From assembly GCA_035292525.1 (NCBI GenBank), contig DATDPZ010000359.1, forward strand, positions 1 through 11,691: DNA of 11,691 nt, written 5' to 3'. The notes below the pieces were generated by a model. It was not told the origin of the DNA and did not search any database. It saw nothing but the letters and a program-made list of their open reading frames with translations. Shown in pieces: positions 1 through 7,517 of the stretch. Both the position numbers and the translations under genes were made by a program. The stretch is from VBAS01 sp035292525. GTDB taxonomy: Bacteria > Bacteroidota > Bacteroidia > Chitinophagales > Chitinophagaceae. Within the stretch, counting starts at the first letter, position 1; every line of letters starts with the position of its first letter.

Positions 1-897
1 AAAATTCCTGCAGCCATTTACTTAGGTAATGCGTTTGGTAAACTGGCCGGCTATACACAGGTAAAAGAACTGGGCAACATCGAATCACCAATTGTTTTAA
101 CCAATACTTTAAATGTAGCCACCGGAATAAATGCTATTGTAAAATATACACTGGCGCAAAAAGGAAATGAAAACGTACAATCCGTGAATGCCGTAGTGGG
201 AGAAACCAATGATGGTTTTCTGAATGATATCCGGGGCAGCCATGTATCAGAGGCCGATGTGCTGAATGCAATCAATACGGCGAAACCAGGACCCGTTGCC
301 GAAGGAAATGTGGGCGCCGGTACCGGTACCGTTTGTTTTGGTTTTAAAGGAGGAATAGGTACTGCCTCCCGTGTGTTACCCGAAAAACTGGGAGGTTATA
401 CAATAGGCGTGTTAGTACAAACAAATTTTGGCGGCGTGTTGAATATTGATGGCGTACCGGTTGGTGAAGAATTAAATAAATATTATCTCCGCGATCAGCT
501 GAATGAAAATCCCGATGGCAGTTGCATGATCGTGGTGGCAACAGATGCGCCACTGGATGCCCGCAACCTGGAACGGTTGGCAAAAAGAGCCTTTATGGGT
601 TTGGCAAAAACGGGCGGCATTGCCAGCAACGGCAGCGGCGATTACGTAATTGCTTTTTCCACCGACAGCCTTTTGAGAGTTTCATTTAATGCTCCTGATA
701 TTTTACAGCAAAAAATTTTAAGTAATGATGCCGTGTCTCCTTTATTTATGGCAGCCATTGAAGCTACCGAAGAGGCAATTATCAGTTCTTTGTTGGCCGC
801 TGAAACCATGCAGGGAAAAAACGGCAGAATTGTACCCTCTTTACCTTTAAAAAAAGTAAAAGAGATTTTTATTAAGCACAATCGTATAAAAAAATAA
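1..897 (+). CDS. DmpA/P1-family (S58) aminopeptidase, 5'-truncated by window edge
   Basis: The reading frame is open from base 1, so the N-terminus lies outside the window; 298 residues are visible. It matches the DmpA / L-aminopeptidase-D-esterase / beta-peptidyl aminopeptidase family, which removes N-terminal residues (including D- or beta-amino acids in some members) and matures by self-cleavage in front of a serine. Visible marks are the SPIVLTNT stretch, the glycine-rich EGNVGAGTGTVCFGFKGG segment, and Gly-Ser followed by CMIVVATDAPL. That Ser (codon 520-522) is the expected cleavage site and nucleophile. Thirty-eight residues later comes GSGD, matching the spacing of the second catalytic Ser and nearby acidic residue in the family; Asp stands here where characterised members have Glu. 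Probably 50-70 residues are missing at the start. One base separates its TAA from the next gene, suggesting an operon. The actual substrate cannot be read from the sequence. Confidence 0.93.
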   Translation, partial: KIPAAIYLGNAFGKLAGYTQVKELGNIESPIVLTNTLNVATGINAIVKYTLAQKGNENVQSVNAVVGETNDGFLNDIRGSHVSEADVLNAINTAKPGPVAEGNVGAGTGTVCFGFKGGIGTASRVLPEKLGGYTIGVLVQTNFGGVLNIDGVPVGEELNKYYLRDQLNENPDGSCMIVVATDAPLDARNLERLAKRAFMGLAKTGGIASNGSGDYVIAFSTDSLLRVSFNAPDILQQKILSNDAVSPLFMAAIEATEEAIISSLLAAETMQGKNGRIVPSLPLKKVKEIFIKHNRIKK

Positions 898-898
898 T

Positions 899-1738
899 AT
901 GGCCATTTATCTTAACGATCGTTTTCTGAAAAATGATGAAGCCTTGCTGCATGTATCTGATCTTTCCATGCAAAGGGGTTTTGCTGTTTTTGATTTTTTC
1001 AGAACCGAAAACGGTATCCCTTTATTTATCGCAGATCATCTTGATCGTTTCTATACTTCTGCAGCAGCCATGCATTTACATATAAAACAAAATAAACCGG
1101 AGTTAACCAACATCATTCTTGAACTGATTGAAAAATCGGGGATGGCCCGGGCCGGCATCCGGGTGATGCTTACCGGCGGCTACTCGGCAGACAGTTACCT
1201 GCCGGCTGCTCCCAACCTGCTGATCACCTGCAACCCGTTGAACGTTTTAACAGATAATGATTTTGAAAAAGGTATTTCTGTCATCAGCTACGAACACCAG
1301 CGGGAAATGCCGCATATCAAAAGTATTAATTATCAAATGGCCGTTTGGCTGCAGCCATTCCTGAAAGAAAAAAAGGCAGACGATGTATTGTATTTTAAAA
1401 ATAATATCATCACGGAATTTCCCCGCAGCAACGTTTTTATCGTTACAAATGAAAACAAACTGGCTACTCCCGGTCGCCATATCCTTCAGGGCATCACCAG
1501 GAAAAATGTTTTATCCCTTGCAAAAGAAACGATGCAGGTGGAAGAATGCGATATCACAACAGAGGATCTGGTGAATGCCAAAGAAATATTTTTAACCAGC
1601 ACTACTAAAAAAATACTCCCCGTTTTAAAAGTGAACGAAAAAATTATTGGCGATGGCAAACCGGGAAAAACCACCATTTCCCTTTATCAAAAATTTTTGG
1701 AACTGGAAGAAAGCCTGGCTCATCTTGTCAACCTGTAA
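899..1738 (+). CDS. Class IV PLP-dependent aminotransferase (branched-chain/D-amino-acid type)
   Basis: This is a 279-residue fold-type IV PLP enzyme, the family of IlvE branched-chain aminotransferase, D-amino-acid aminotransferase and aminodeoxychorismate lyase. Visible features are an N-terminal YLNDRF start, LSMQRGFAVFDFFRT near residues 22-36, HLDRF with Arg50, the PLP lysine in HIKSINYQ (Lys141), the ITEFPRSNVF segment with cofactor-contacting Glu173, and LQGITR at 196-201. Length is normal for the family. The ATG at 899 follows the TAA of the upstream peptidase by one base, so translational coupling is likely; no strong Shine-Dalgarno sequence is seen. Its 3' end overlaps the convergent peptidase gene by 19 bp. 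Substrate choice (branched-chain L-, D-amino acid, or lyase) cannot be fixed from these motifs. The upstream DmpA-like peptidase makes a D-amino-acid role possible but unproven. Confidence 0.9.
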   Translation: MAIYLNDRFLKNDEALLHVSDLSMQRGFAVFDFFRTENGIPLFIADHLDRFYTSAAAMHLHIKQNKPELTNIILELIEKSGMARAGIRVMLTGGYSADSYLPAAPNLLITCNPLNVLTDNDFEKGISVISYEHQREMPHIKSINYQMAVWLQPFLKEKKADDVLYFKNNIITEFPRSNVFIVTNENKLATPGRHILQGITRKNVLSLAKETMQVEECDITTEDLVNAKEIFLTSTTKKILPVLKVNEKIIGDGKPGKTTISLYQKFLELEESLAHLVNL

Positions 1739-3012
1739 ATAACTAATGCCGCTCTTTTGATAAGTTTGGGAAATTCATTCAGGTTAATCGTTTCTCCCGG
1801 TGCATGTGCCCCCCTGCCCGATACGCCCAATCCGTCAATGCAATCAAGATAATCGGCCACATAAGAAATATCGCCTGCTCCTCTTGATCCGGGATTGCCC
1901 GGTTTTACTTCTCCATATCCCAAACTTAAACTTACATCACTCACAATTTTCACCAATGCTTCATTACCCGGAGTAGGCGGCATGGAAGGAATTCCGTCTT
2001 TAAAACTAATGGTTGCTTTTGCACCGGGAAGATTTTGTGCAACGATCTGCCGCATGGCTTCCCTGGCTTTTTCTTTTTGTTGCTCAGAAAGAAAACGGAG
2101 GTCGCCGATGACTACTGTTTTTGGAGAAATAATATTTGTTTTACCGGACACTTCTCCTTTTTGTTCTGCAATATGATAATTCACTTCTGATCCACCGATA
2201 AATAACCCCGGGTTGAAAGTGAGATATTGTTCTTTGCCTAATTTTTCCCTGAACTCATTAATGATTCTGGATGCTTCAAATATAGATCCATAGCCCGCTG
2301 CACCAAATACACCGGAAGAATGTGCTTGCCTGCCCTCCACTTCCAGCCGCCATTCACTTGCTCCGCGACGGGCTGTGGCTACTGTGTTTAATCCGGAAGC
2401 TCCTTCAAATCCCAATGCTATATCATGTTGTTTTGCTCTTTCAATAAAATCGCCGCGGGTCAGCACTCTGGGGTGCCCGGCATTTTCTTCATCGCCTGTA
2501 AAATAAACTGTAATGGAAACTTCGTCCAGCAATCCTTCTTTATGCATGGCTTTCAGCGCTGCAATTACCAGCACATCCCCGCCTTTCATATCATTGACAC
2601 CCTGGCCGGTTGCTGTGCTGTCATTTAACATGGTAAAGGGGTTGGCCGGCATGTCCGGTTCAAACACGGTGTCAAGATGCCCTATGAGAAATAATTTTTT
2701 CCCTTTTTTCCCTTTGCGGTATGCTACCAGGTGGCCGGCTCTTTTTATCGAATCGGGCATGGTTATCCACTCCACAGTAAAGCCCAGTTTTTTCAACTCT
2801 TCGCCATAGAGTTCACCCACTTTTTTAATCCCTTCTATATTAAATGTGCCGCTGTTAATATTCACGGACTCTTTCAGCAACTCAATCGTTGAGGTCATGT
2901 CCGCTTCAATATTTTTCAGAATCAGCTTTTCAGTATTACTCAGCGTTTGCGAGTTGCCAATAGTAATTGTATAAATAGCCGCTGCAAAAACAATCAATTT
3001 TTTCATTTTCAT
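1720..3012 (-). CDS. Secreted M20-family metallopeptidase (glutamate carboxypeptidase/CPG2-like)
   Basis: The product is a 430-residue zinc-dependent exopeptidase of the M20 family, closest in layout to Pseudomonas carboxypeptidase G2. A lysine start followed by a hydrophobic stretch (LIVFAAAIYTITIG) looks like a Sec signal peptide, so the enzyme is probably periplasmic or secreted. Expected metal and catalytic residues are present: GHLDT (His112, Asp114), GQGVNDMKGG (Asp141), TGDEEN (Glu175 catalytic, Glu176), GFEGA (Glu203) and GRGAHAPGE (His403). Most fall at nearly the same positions as in CPG2. The GRQAHSSG segment at 228-235 belongs to the lid/dimerisation domain. The start is ATG 3012; ATG 3006, two codons later, is an equally plausible alternative. 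The gene diverges from the helicase gene and converges on the aminotransferase. Hydrolysis of folate-like or C-terminal glutamate peptides is only a family-based guess. Confidence 0.92.
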   Translation of the reverse strand: MKMKKLIVFAAAIYTITIGNSQTLSNTEKLILKNIEADMTSTIELLKESVNINSGTFNIEGIKKVGELYGEELKKLGFTVEWITMPDSIKRAGHLVAYRKGKKGKKLFLIGHLDTVFEPDMPANPFTMLNDSTATGQGVNDMKGGDVLVIAALKAMHKEGLLDEVSITVYFTGDEENAGHPRVLTRGDFIERAKQHDIALGFEGASGLNTVATARRGASEWRLEVEGRQAHSSGVFGAAGYGSIFEASRIINEFREKLGKEQYLTFNPGLFIGGSEVNYHIAEQKGEVSGKTNIISPKTVVIGDLRFLSEQQKEKAREAMRQIVAQNLPGAKATISFKDGIPSMPPTPGNEALVKIVSDVSLSLGYGEVKPGNPGSRGAGDISYVADYLDCIDGLGVSGRGAHAPGETINLNEFPKLIKRAALVIYRLTR

Positions 3013-3052
3013 TTATTTTAAAAACCGGAAGGTAATTATTTGCTTTCTTTCC

Positions 3053-3067
3053 TGAAGCAATGCTTCA
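3053..3067. promoter_or_regulatory. 15-bp perfect palindrome in divergent spacer
   Basis: TGAAGCA-A-TGCTTCA is a perfect inverted repeat around one central base. It lies in the 95-bp spacer between the minus-strand M20 peptidase and the plus-strand helicase. A loop of one base is poor for an RNA hairpin, so a protein-binding operator is the more natural reading. It could also be chance in AT-rich DNA. No regulator is identified. Confidence 0.25.
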
Positions 3068-3107
3068 ATAAATTCATCATGCAGTTTGAAGAACGTAAAT
3101 TGTGCCC

Positions 3108-5531
3108 ATGATTGATTACCTGGATGGATTGAATGACAAACAACGTGAAGCGGTGCTTCATATCAACGGCCCGTTGATGATTGTGGCAGGTGCCGGCAGC
3201 GGAAAAACAAAAGTATTAACCACCCGTGTTGCCCACCTGATGGCCAATGGAGTTGATTCTTTTCATATACTGGCCCTCACTTTTACCAACAAAGCAGCAA
3301 AGGAAATGAAGGAAAGGGTAGAGCATATTCTTGGTAACAACGAAGCAAGAAATTTATATATTGGAACATTCCACTCTGTTTTTGCAAGAATCTTAAGAGC
3401 AGAAGCCGGCAAGATCGGCTATCCCGTCAACTTTACTATTTATGATACGGATGATTCAAAAAGTGTGGTAAAAACAGTCATCAAAGAATTGAACCTGGAT
3501 GATAAACACTATAAGCCATCTGTTGTTTATAACCGCATCTCCTCTGCCAAAAATTCACTGGTGGGGCCGGTGGATTATGCAAATGATTATTACCTGCAAC
3601 AGGAAGATCTGCGCAGCAACCGCCCGGCCATTTCACAGATCTACGATGCCTATGTAAAGCGTTGTTTTAAAAACGGCGCTATGGATTTTGATGACCTGTT
3701 GCTGAAGTTTTATGAATTGCTTAAAAATATTCCTGAAAGCCTGAGCAAGTACCAGCGAAAGTTCCGCTATATTTTAATAGATGAATACCAGGATACGAAT
3801 ACATCACAATATGAGATCATAAAACTGCTGGGAGCCATGCATGAGAATGTTTGTGTGGTAGGGGATGATGCACAAAGTATATACAGCTTCCGCGGAGCCA
3901 CCATCCAGAATATTTTACAGTTTCAGAAAGACTACGAAGAAGTAAAAGTGGTGAAGCTGGAACAAAACTACCGCAGTACGCAAAGTATTTTAAAAACAGC
4001 AAACGAGATCATCAAAAACAATAAGGGACAAATCCCCAAAAACCTGTGGACAGAAAATGTGGAAGGGGAAAAAATCTGCCTGGTAAGAACTATGACTGAT
4101 AATGAAGAAGGAAAATTTGTTGCTGATACCATCCAGGAACAAAAACTCCGCAATCATTTTTTCAATAAAGATTTTGCCATTCTTTACCGAACCAATGCAC
4201 AGAGCCGTGCCTTTGAAGAATCTTTACGCAGGATGGGGCTGGCTTATACTATTTATGGCGGTATCAGTTTTTACCAGCGCAAAGAGATAAAAGATTTTAT
4301 CTGTTATTTAAGGGTGATCATCAATCCAAAAGACGAAGAAGCATTGAAGCGGATCATTAATTATCCCGCAAGAGGTATTGGAAAAACTACGGTTGACAAA
4401 GCGATCCTGGTTGCCAATGAAAATAACATCAGCATGTGGGAAGTGCTGGAAAACGCCTCACAGCTTGGCTACCGGTCCGGTACGCTGGAAAGCATTGAGC
4501 ATTTTGTAACCATGATCAAAAGCTTTCGCAGCATGCTTCAAAAAAATAATGCTTATGATGTGGCCGTGCATGTAGGTAAACAAACAAATTTTGTAAAAGA
4601 GTTGTTCAATGATAAGAGTACGGAAGGCCTGGCAAGGTATGAGAATGTACAGGAGCTGCTGAACTCTATTAAGGAATGGACTGTAAGCGCAGCCTCCCCA
4701 AACCCCTCCGAAGGAGGGGCTTACTACACACAATCCCAGCTTGACGAAAATATCCTTATTAATAAAGACATTCCGAAAAGCATGGATCTGGGCGACGGCG
4801 AAGTCTCCCCCGTTGGGGGAGATTTAGAGGGGGCTAGTTTGGGCAGTTATTTGCAACAGATCACGTTGCTCACCGATGCAGACGAAAAAGATCCGAATGC
4901 CGATACAATAAAACTGATGACGATACATGCGGCAAAAGGATTGGAATTTCCTGTTGTGTTTGCCGCCGGCCTGGAAGAACTGCTTTTCCCCAATGCAATG
5001 AGCATAAATACCAGAGAAGAACTGGAAGAAGAGCGTCGGCTTTTTTATGTGGTGATCACCAGGGCAAAATCAAAGCTGTGGATTACTTATGCTAATACCC
5101 GTTACCGCTTCGGCACCCTGGTTCAAAATGAACCCAGCCGGTTTATAGACGAACTGCCTGATCAATTCATTGATAAAAGTTATGCCGGCAGTGGTTCAAA
5201 AAATTCCGGCACTTCATTGGGAAACGGAACAGCCTTTGAAAGAATGAAAGGATGGTCCGGAAGGACTCATTCGGGGAAAAAAGAAAAGCTATCTTATTTA
5301 ACTCCGGACAACAGGCTTCAAACAAAAGATCATATTCCTTCAGCAGATTTTGCCCCCAGTGATACCAGCAATTTACAAACAGGACAAAAAGTAGAACATC
5401 AGAAATTTGGTTTTGGTGAAGTGATAAGAATGGAAGGGGCCGCACATAATCCAATTGCAACGGTAAAGTTTGAACACAACGGAGAAAAAAAGATCATGTT
5501 GAATTATGCCAAACTCAGAATATTGAAATGA
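3108..5531 (+). CDS. ATP-dependent DNA helicase, UvrD/PcrA family (SF1A), with internal repeat insertion
   Basis: This 3'-5' superfamily 1 helicase likely acts in nucleotide excision repair, mismatch repair or removal of replication obstacles. From ATG 3108 it has 807 residues. An in-frame GTG two codons upstream (3102) is possible but less likely. Motifs in order: Q motif LNDKQREAV; Walker A GAGSGKT at 28-34; motif Ia LALTFTNKAAKEM; TFHSVFARIL; Walker B DEYQDTN at 225-231; motif III GDDAQSIYSFRGA from 252; motif IV LEQNYRST; motif V TIHAAKGLEF at 605-614; motif VI YVVITRAK from 647 with the arginine finger. The C-terminal GQKVEHQKFGFGEV stretch followed by a short beta-rich tail matches the Tudor-like end of PcrA/UvrD. 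Residues of about 528-576 are low-similarity, Gly/Ser/Pro-rich, and encoded by two inverted palindromic repeats placed just before motif V. All core motifs are intact and in frame, so the protein should still be functional. Some would name it uvrD or pcrA; these cannot be separated here. Confidence 0.96.
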   Translation: MIDYLDGLNDKQREAVLHINGPLMIVAGAGSGKTKVLTTRVAHLMANGVDSFHILALTFTNKAAKEMKERVEHILGNNEARNLYIGTFHSVFARILRAEAGKIGYPVNFTIYDTDDSKSVVKTVIKELNLDDKHYKPSVVYNRISSAKNSLVGPVDYANDYYLQQEDLRSNRPAISQIYDAYVKRCFKNGAMDFDDLLLKFYELLKNIPESLSKYQRKFRYILIDEYQDTNTSQYEIIKLLGAMHENVCVVGDDAQSIYSFRGATIQNILQFQKDYEEVKVVKLEQNYRSTQSILKTANEIIKNNKGQIPKNLWTENVEGEKICLVRTMTDNEEGKFVADTIQEQKLRNHFFNKDFAILYRTNAQSRAFEESLRRMGLAYTIYGGISFYQRKEIKDFICYLRVIINPKDEEALKRIINYPARGIGKTTVDKAILVANENNISMWEVLENASQLGYRSGTLESIEHFVTMIKSFRSMLQKNNAYDVAVHVGKQTNFVKELFNDKSTEGLARYENVQELLNSIKEWTVSAASPNPSEGGAYYTQSQLDENILINKDIPKSMDLGDGEVSPVGGDLEGASLGSYLQQITLLTDADEKDPNADTIKLMTIHAAKGLEFPVVFAAGLEELLFPNAMSINTREELEEERRLFYVVITRAKSKLWITYANTRYRFGTLVQNEPSRFIDELPDQFIDKSYAGSGSKNSGTSLGNGTAFERMKGWSGRTHSGKKEKLSYLTPDNRLQTKDHIPSADFAPSDTSNLQTGQKVEHQKFGFGEVIRMEGAAHNPIATVKFEHNGEKKIMLNYAKLRILK
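4691..4722. repeat. Left unit of intragenic palindromic repeat pair
   Basis: This 32-bp GC-rich unit starts AGCCTCCCCAAA and ends CTT, with a perfect 7-bp hairpin CCCCTCC-GAA-GGAGGGG at 4703-4719. It is translated in frame as AASPNPSEGGA within the helicase. The same layout, reversed, occurs at 4801-4835. It resembles REP/BIME-type dispersed palindromes common in Bacteroidota genomes (from memory); copy number elsewhere cannot be seen here. Confidence 0.7.
4801..4835. repeat. Right unit of intragenic palindromic repeat pair (inverted copy)
   Basis: This 35-bp unit has a perfect 8-bp hairpin TCTCCCCC-GTT-GGGGGAGA at 4804-4822, followed by TTTAGAGGGGGCT. Read on the minus strand it is AGCC, a pyrimidine run, AAA, pyrimidine stem, three-base loop, purine stem, CTT. 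That is the same order as the left unit, with compensating stem changes. It is translated in frame as EVSPVGGDLEGA. The two units therefore form an inverted pair around 78 bp of unrelated sequence. Confidence 0.7.
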
Positions 5532-5537
5532 TCTTTA

Positions 5538-6017
5538 TCAGAACAGATATGCCATTACTAATTCATCAAGAAACTTGTTTTCCTTTTTTAGTAGTGTATA
5601 GTTTTTAAGCACTCCTTCTTTTACAAACCCTGCTCTTTCATATAAACGAATAGCTTTCTGGTTAATGATTGCAACGGTTAATTCAATTCTTAAATACCCC
5701 TTCTCCCGTACAAGTGCTTTTATGTCATCCATCATTTTCAATCCTTCGCCTTTTCCGGTATGATCAGCAAGTATGGTTACGCTGCCCAAATAAATAATAT
5801 GTGCATTCCGGTGTTGCTGAGGTACAAGCTTACACATTCCAATTGCTCTGTTATCATTTTCATATACATATAAAACTTTTTTGTCAAGGAGTTCCTGAAA
5901 GATGGGCATGAAAGAAGTTTTGTTCATTTGTTCATACAATAAAAATGGATTGCTCTGCGGATGCATATACAACCCATAAATAAAATCAAAATCCCCGCTA
6001 ATTGCTTTCCGGATCAT
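5538..6017 (-). CDS. GNAT-family N-acetyltransferase
   Basis: The product is a 159-residue GCN5-related acetyltransferase, which moves an acetyl group from acetyl-CoA to an amine. The substrate is unknown. Supporting features are a one-domain length typical of the family, motif A (IIYLGSVTILADHTGKGEGLKM, residues 75-96) carrying the GKGEG pyrophosphate loop, and motif B (NQKAIRLYERAGF, residues 119-131) leading into VKEGVLKNY. The usual Gln/Arg at the head of the Q/RxxGxG loop appears to be Thr87 here. The pattern LYERAGFVKEG resembles RimJ/RimL- and diamine acetyltransferase-type proteins. The start ATG at 6017 gives MIRKAISGDFDF, the normal GNAT opening. The gene converges on the helicase with a 6-bp gap and no visible terminator, and shares a 144-bp divergent spacer with the oxidoreductase. 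Confidence 0.88.
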   Translation of the reverse strand: MIRKAISGDFDFIYGLYMHPQSNPFLLYEQMNKTSFMPIFQELLDKKVLYVYENDNRAIGMCKLVPQQHRNAHIIYLGSVTILADHTGKGEGLKMMDDIKALVREKGYLRIELTVAIINQKAIRLYERAGFVKEGVLKNYTLLKKENKFLDELVMAYLF

Positions 6018-6050
6018 AAAAATATTTTGCTTTCAATATGTAAAATTATA

Positions 6051-6063
6051 TTCATTCAATGAA
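6051..6063. promoter_or_regulatory. 13-bp palindrome in divergent spacer
   Basis: TTCATT-C-AATGAA is a perfect inverted repeat around one base, in the spacer between the GNAT gene (minus) and the Gfo/Idh/MocA gene (plus). It may be an operator. It is short and AT-rich enough that chance is a fair explanation. Confidence 0.15.
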
Positions 6064-6078
6064 GGGCAGGTTGGTTTT

Positions 6079-6107
6079 TTTGAACCATGACACTTTAGAT
6101 TAATTTG
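6079..6107 (+). promoter_or_regulatory. Candidate Bacteroidota promoter for the Gfo/Idh/MocA gene
   Basis: TTTG at 6079-6082 and TTAATTTG at 6100-6107 are 17 bp apart. The pair resembles the Bacteroidota -33 (TTTG) and -7 (TAnnTTTG) elements; the -7 box has one mismatch, T for A at its second base. Transcription would start near 6114, leaving a leader of about 48 bases before the ATG at 6162. Confidence 0.35.
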
Positions 6108-6161
6108 CTTCTAAAATTTCCGGGTAATCCTTCGTAAATTCATTCATCTAAAACTATTACT

Positions 6162-7517
6162 ATGTCTGATCGTCGTCGTTTTATACAAAACGCTGCTGCA
6201 CTTTTAGCAGGCGGCACACTACTTTCTTCATTTACAAACAATCCGTTCACCATTTTAAAAAACAAGATGTCTCCATCTGAACAACTGAATATAGGAGCAA
6301 TCGGAATCAATGGCATGGGATGGAGTAATCTGACAGCCGCTCTGAAAATTCCCGGAGTTAACCTTGTTGCTCTTTGTGATGTGGATAAAAATGTACTGGA
6401 TAAACGAATGAATGATCTTACTAAGATGCCCGCCCGTGCCGGTACGGACGGGAATGTGGACGCAGCAAAAGTGAAAACATTTAATGATTACCGGAAATTA
6501 CTGGAGCAAAAAGATATTGATATGGTCATCATCGGTACACCGGACCATTGGCATGCATTGCAAATGATACATGCCTGTGAAGCCGGTAAACATGTGTATG
6601 TAGAAAAACCAGTTGGCAATTCTATTGAAGAATGCAGGACAATGGTGGCTGCACAAAAGAGATACAATAAAATTGTCCAGGCCGGGCAGTGGCAAAGAAG
6701 CCAGCAGCATTTTCGTGATGCAGTTGATTTTATCAGGACGGGGCAACTTGGAAATATCAGAACGGTGAAAGTATGGTGTTACCAGGGCTGGATGAAACCA
6801 GCAGCTAAAGTTCCTGATACCGATCCGCCTCCGGGAGTGGATTATAAAATGTGGCTGGGGCCGGCTGAAACTAAAAATTTTAATGCCAGTCGTTTTCATT
6901 TCAATTTCCGCTGGTTCTGGGATTATGCCGGTGGTTTGATGACTGATTGGGGTGTGCACTTAATGGATTATGCTGTTTTTGGAATGAATGCAGATGTTCC
7001 AAAAACAGTTTCGGCGCTGGGTGGAAATTTTGCTTACCCGGATCTTTCGCAGGAAACTCCCGATACGATGGGTGCCCTTTATGAATTTGAAAAATTCAAC
7101 CTGATCTGGGATCATGCCATGGGAATTGATAATGGCTTATTTGGCAAAGACCATGGTATTGCATTTATCGGAAATAACGGAACCCTGGAATTGGATCGTG
7201 GCGGATGGGAAGTGATTGAAGAGAACAGAAGCAAGGATAAGGTTAAGGTGGAGAGAAAGAAACCAACAGATAATGGATTGCAGAAACACTGGGAAAATTT
7301 TATTGCAGCAATAAAATCCGGAAAACAAGATGACCTCAACTGTCCTGTTTCTACCGGGGCACATATTGCCACCGTATGCCAGTTGGGGAATATTGCTTTC
7401 AGAAGTCAGAAAAAAATTGCATGGGATAATTCAAAAGGAAAATTTACTGATAAAAGTCTCAATAAAAAATACCTGAAGGCACATTATCATAATGGGTATT
7501 TAGTGCCAAAAATATAA
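6162..7517 (+). CDS. Gfo/Idh/MocA-family oxidoreductase with Tat signal
   Basis: The product is a 451-residue NAD(P)-dependent dehydrogenase-type protein that probably acts on a sugar or sugar derivative outside the cytoplasm. The N-terminus (DRRRFIQNAAALLAGGTLL) is a twin-arginine signal followed by a hydrophobic core. The Rossmann domain starts near residue 43, with IGAIGINGMGWSN as the dinucleotide loop and LCDVD at the end of the second strand. VIIGTPDHWH at 122-131 and the EKP motif at 148-150 (Lys149, catalytic in the family) follow. The C-terminal domain shows WLGPA, a FNFRWFWDYAGG stretch and DWGVHLMD with the conserved His266. Length and features match the many secreted Bacteroidota members, often linked to glycan breakdown. 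The neighbours here give no substrate. Such Tat-exported members usually bind cofactor tightly in the periplasm (family knowledge). ATG 6162 is chosen because it places the twin arginines at residues 4-6. Confidence 0.93.
   Translation: MSDRRRFIQNAAALLAGGTLLSSFTNNPFTILKNKMSPSEQLNIGAIGINGMGWSNLTAALKIPGVNLVALCDVDKNVLDKRMNDLTKMPARAGTDGNVDAAKVKTFNDYRKLLEQKDIDMVIIGTPDHWHALQMIHACEAGKHVYVEKPVGNSIEECRTMVAAQKRYNKIVQAGQWQRSQQHFRDAVDFIRTGQLGNIRTVKVWCYQGWMKPAAKVPDTDPPPGVDYKMWLGPAETKNFNASRFHFNFRWFWDYAGGLMTDWGVHLMDYAVFGMNADVPKTVSALGGNFAYPDLSQETPDTMGALYEFEKFNLIWDHAMGIDNGLFGKDHGIAFIGNNGTLELDRGGWEVIEENRSKDKVKVERKKPTDNGLQKHWENFIAAIKSGKQDDLNCPVSTGAHIATVCQLGNIAFRSQKKIAWDNSKGKFTDKSLNKKYLKAHYHNGYLVPKI

Noticed and set aside
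318..331. 14-bp palindrome CGGTACCGGTACCG
   Set aside because: It encodes conserved residues of the glycine-rich segment of the DmpA-like peptidase (repeated Gly-Thr codons), so it is explained by coding.
3102..3107. GTG start two codons upstream of the helicase ATG
   Set aside because: ATG 3108 gives the usual short N-terminus before the Q motif. Nothing favours the GTG.
6498..6959. 153-codon minus-strand reading frame
   Set aside because: It is antisense to the Rossmann core of the Gfo/Idh/MocA gene, whose motifs are intact, and its translation shows no coherent domain.
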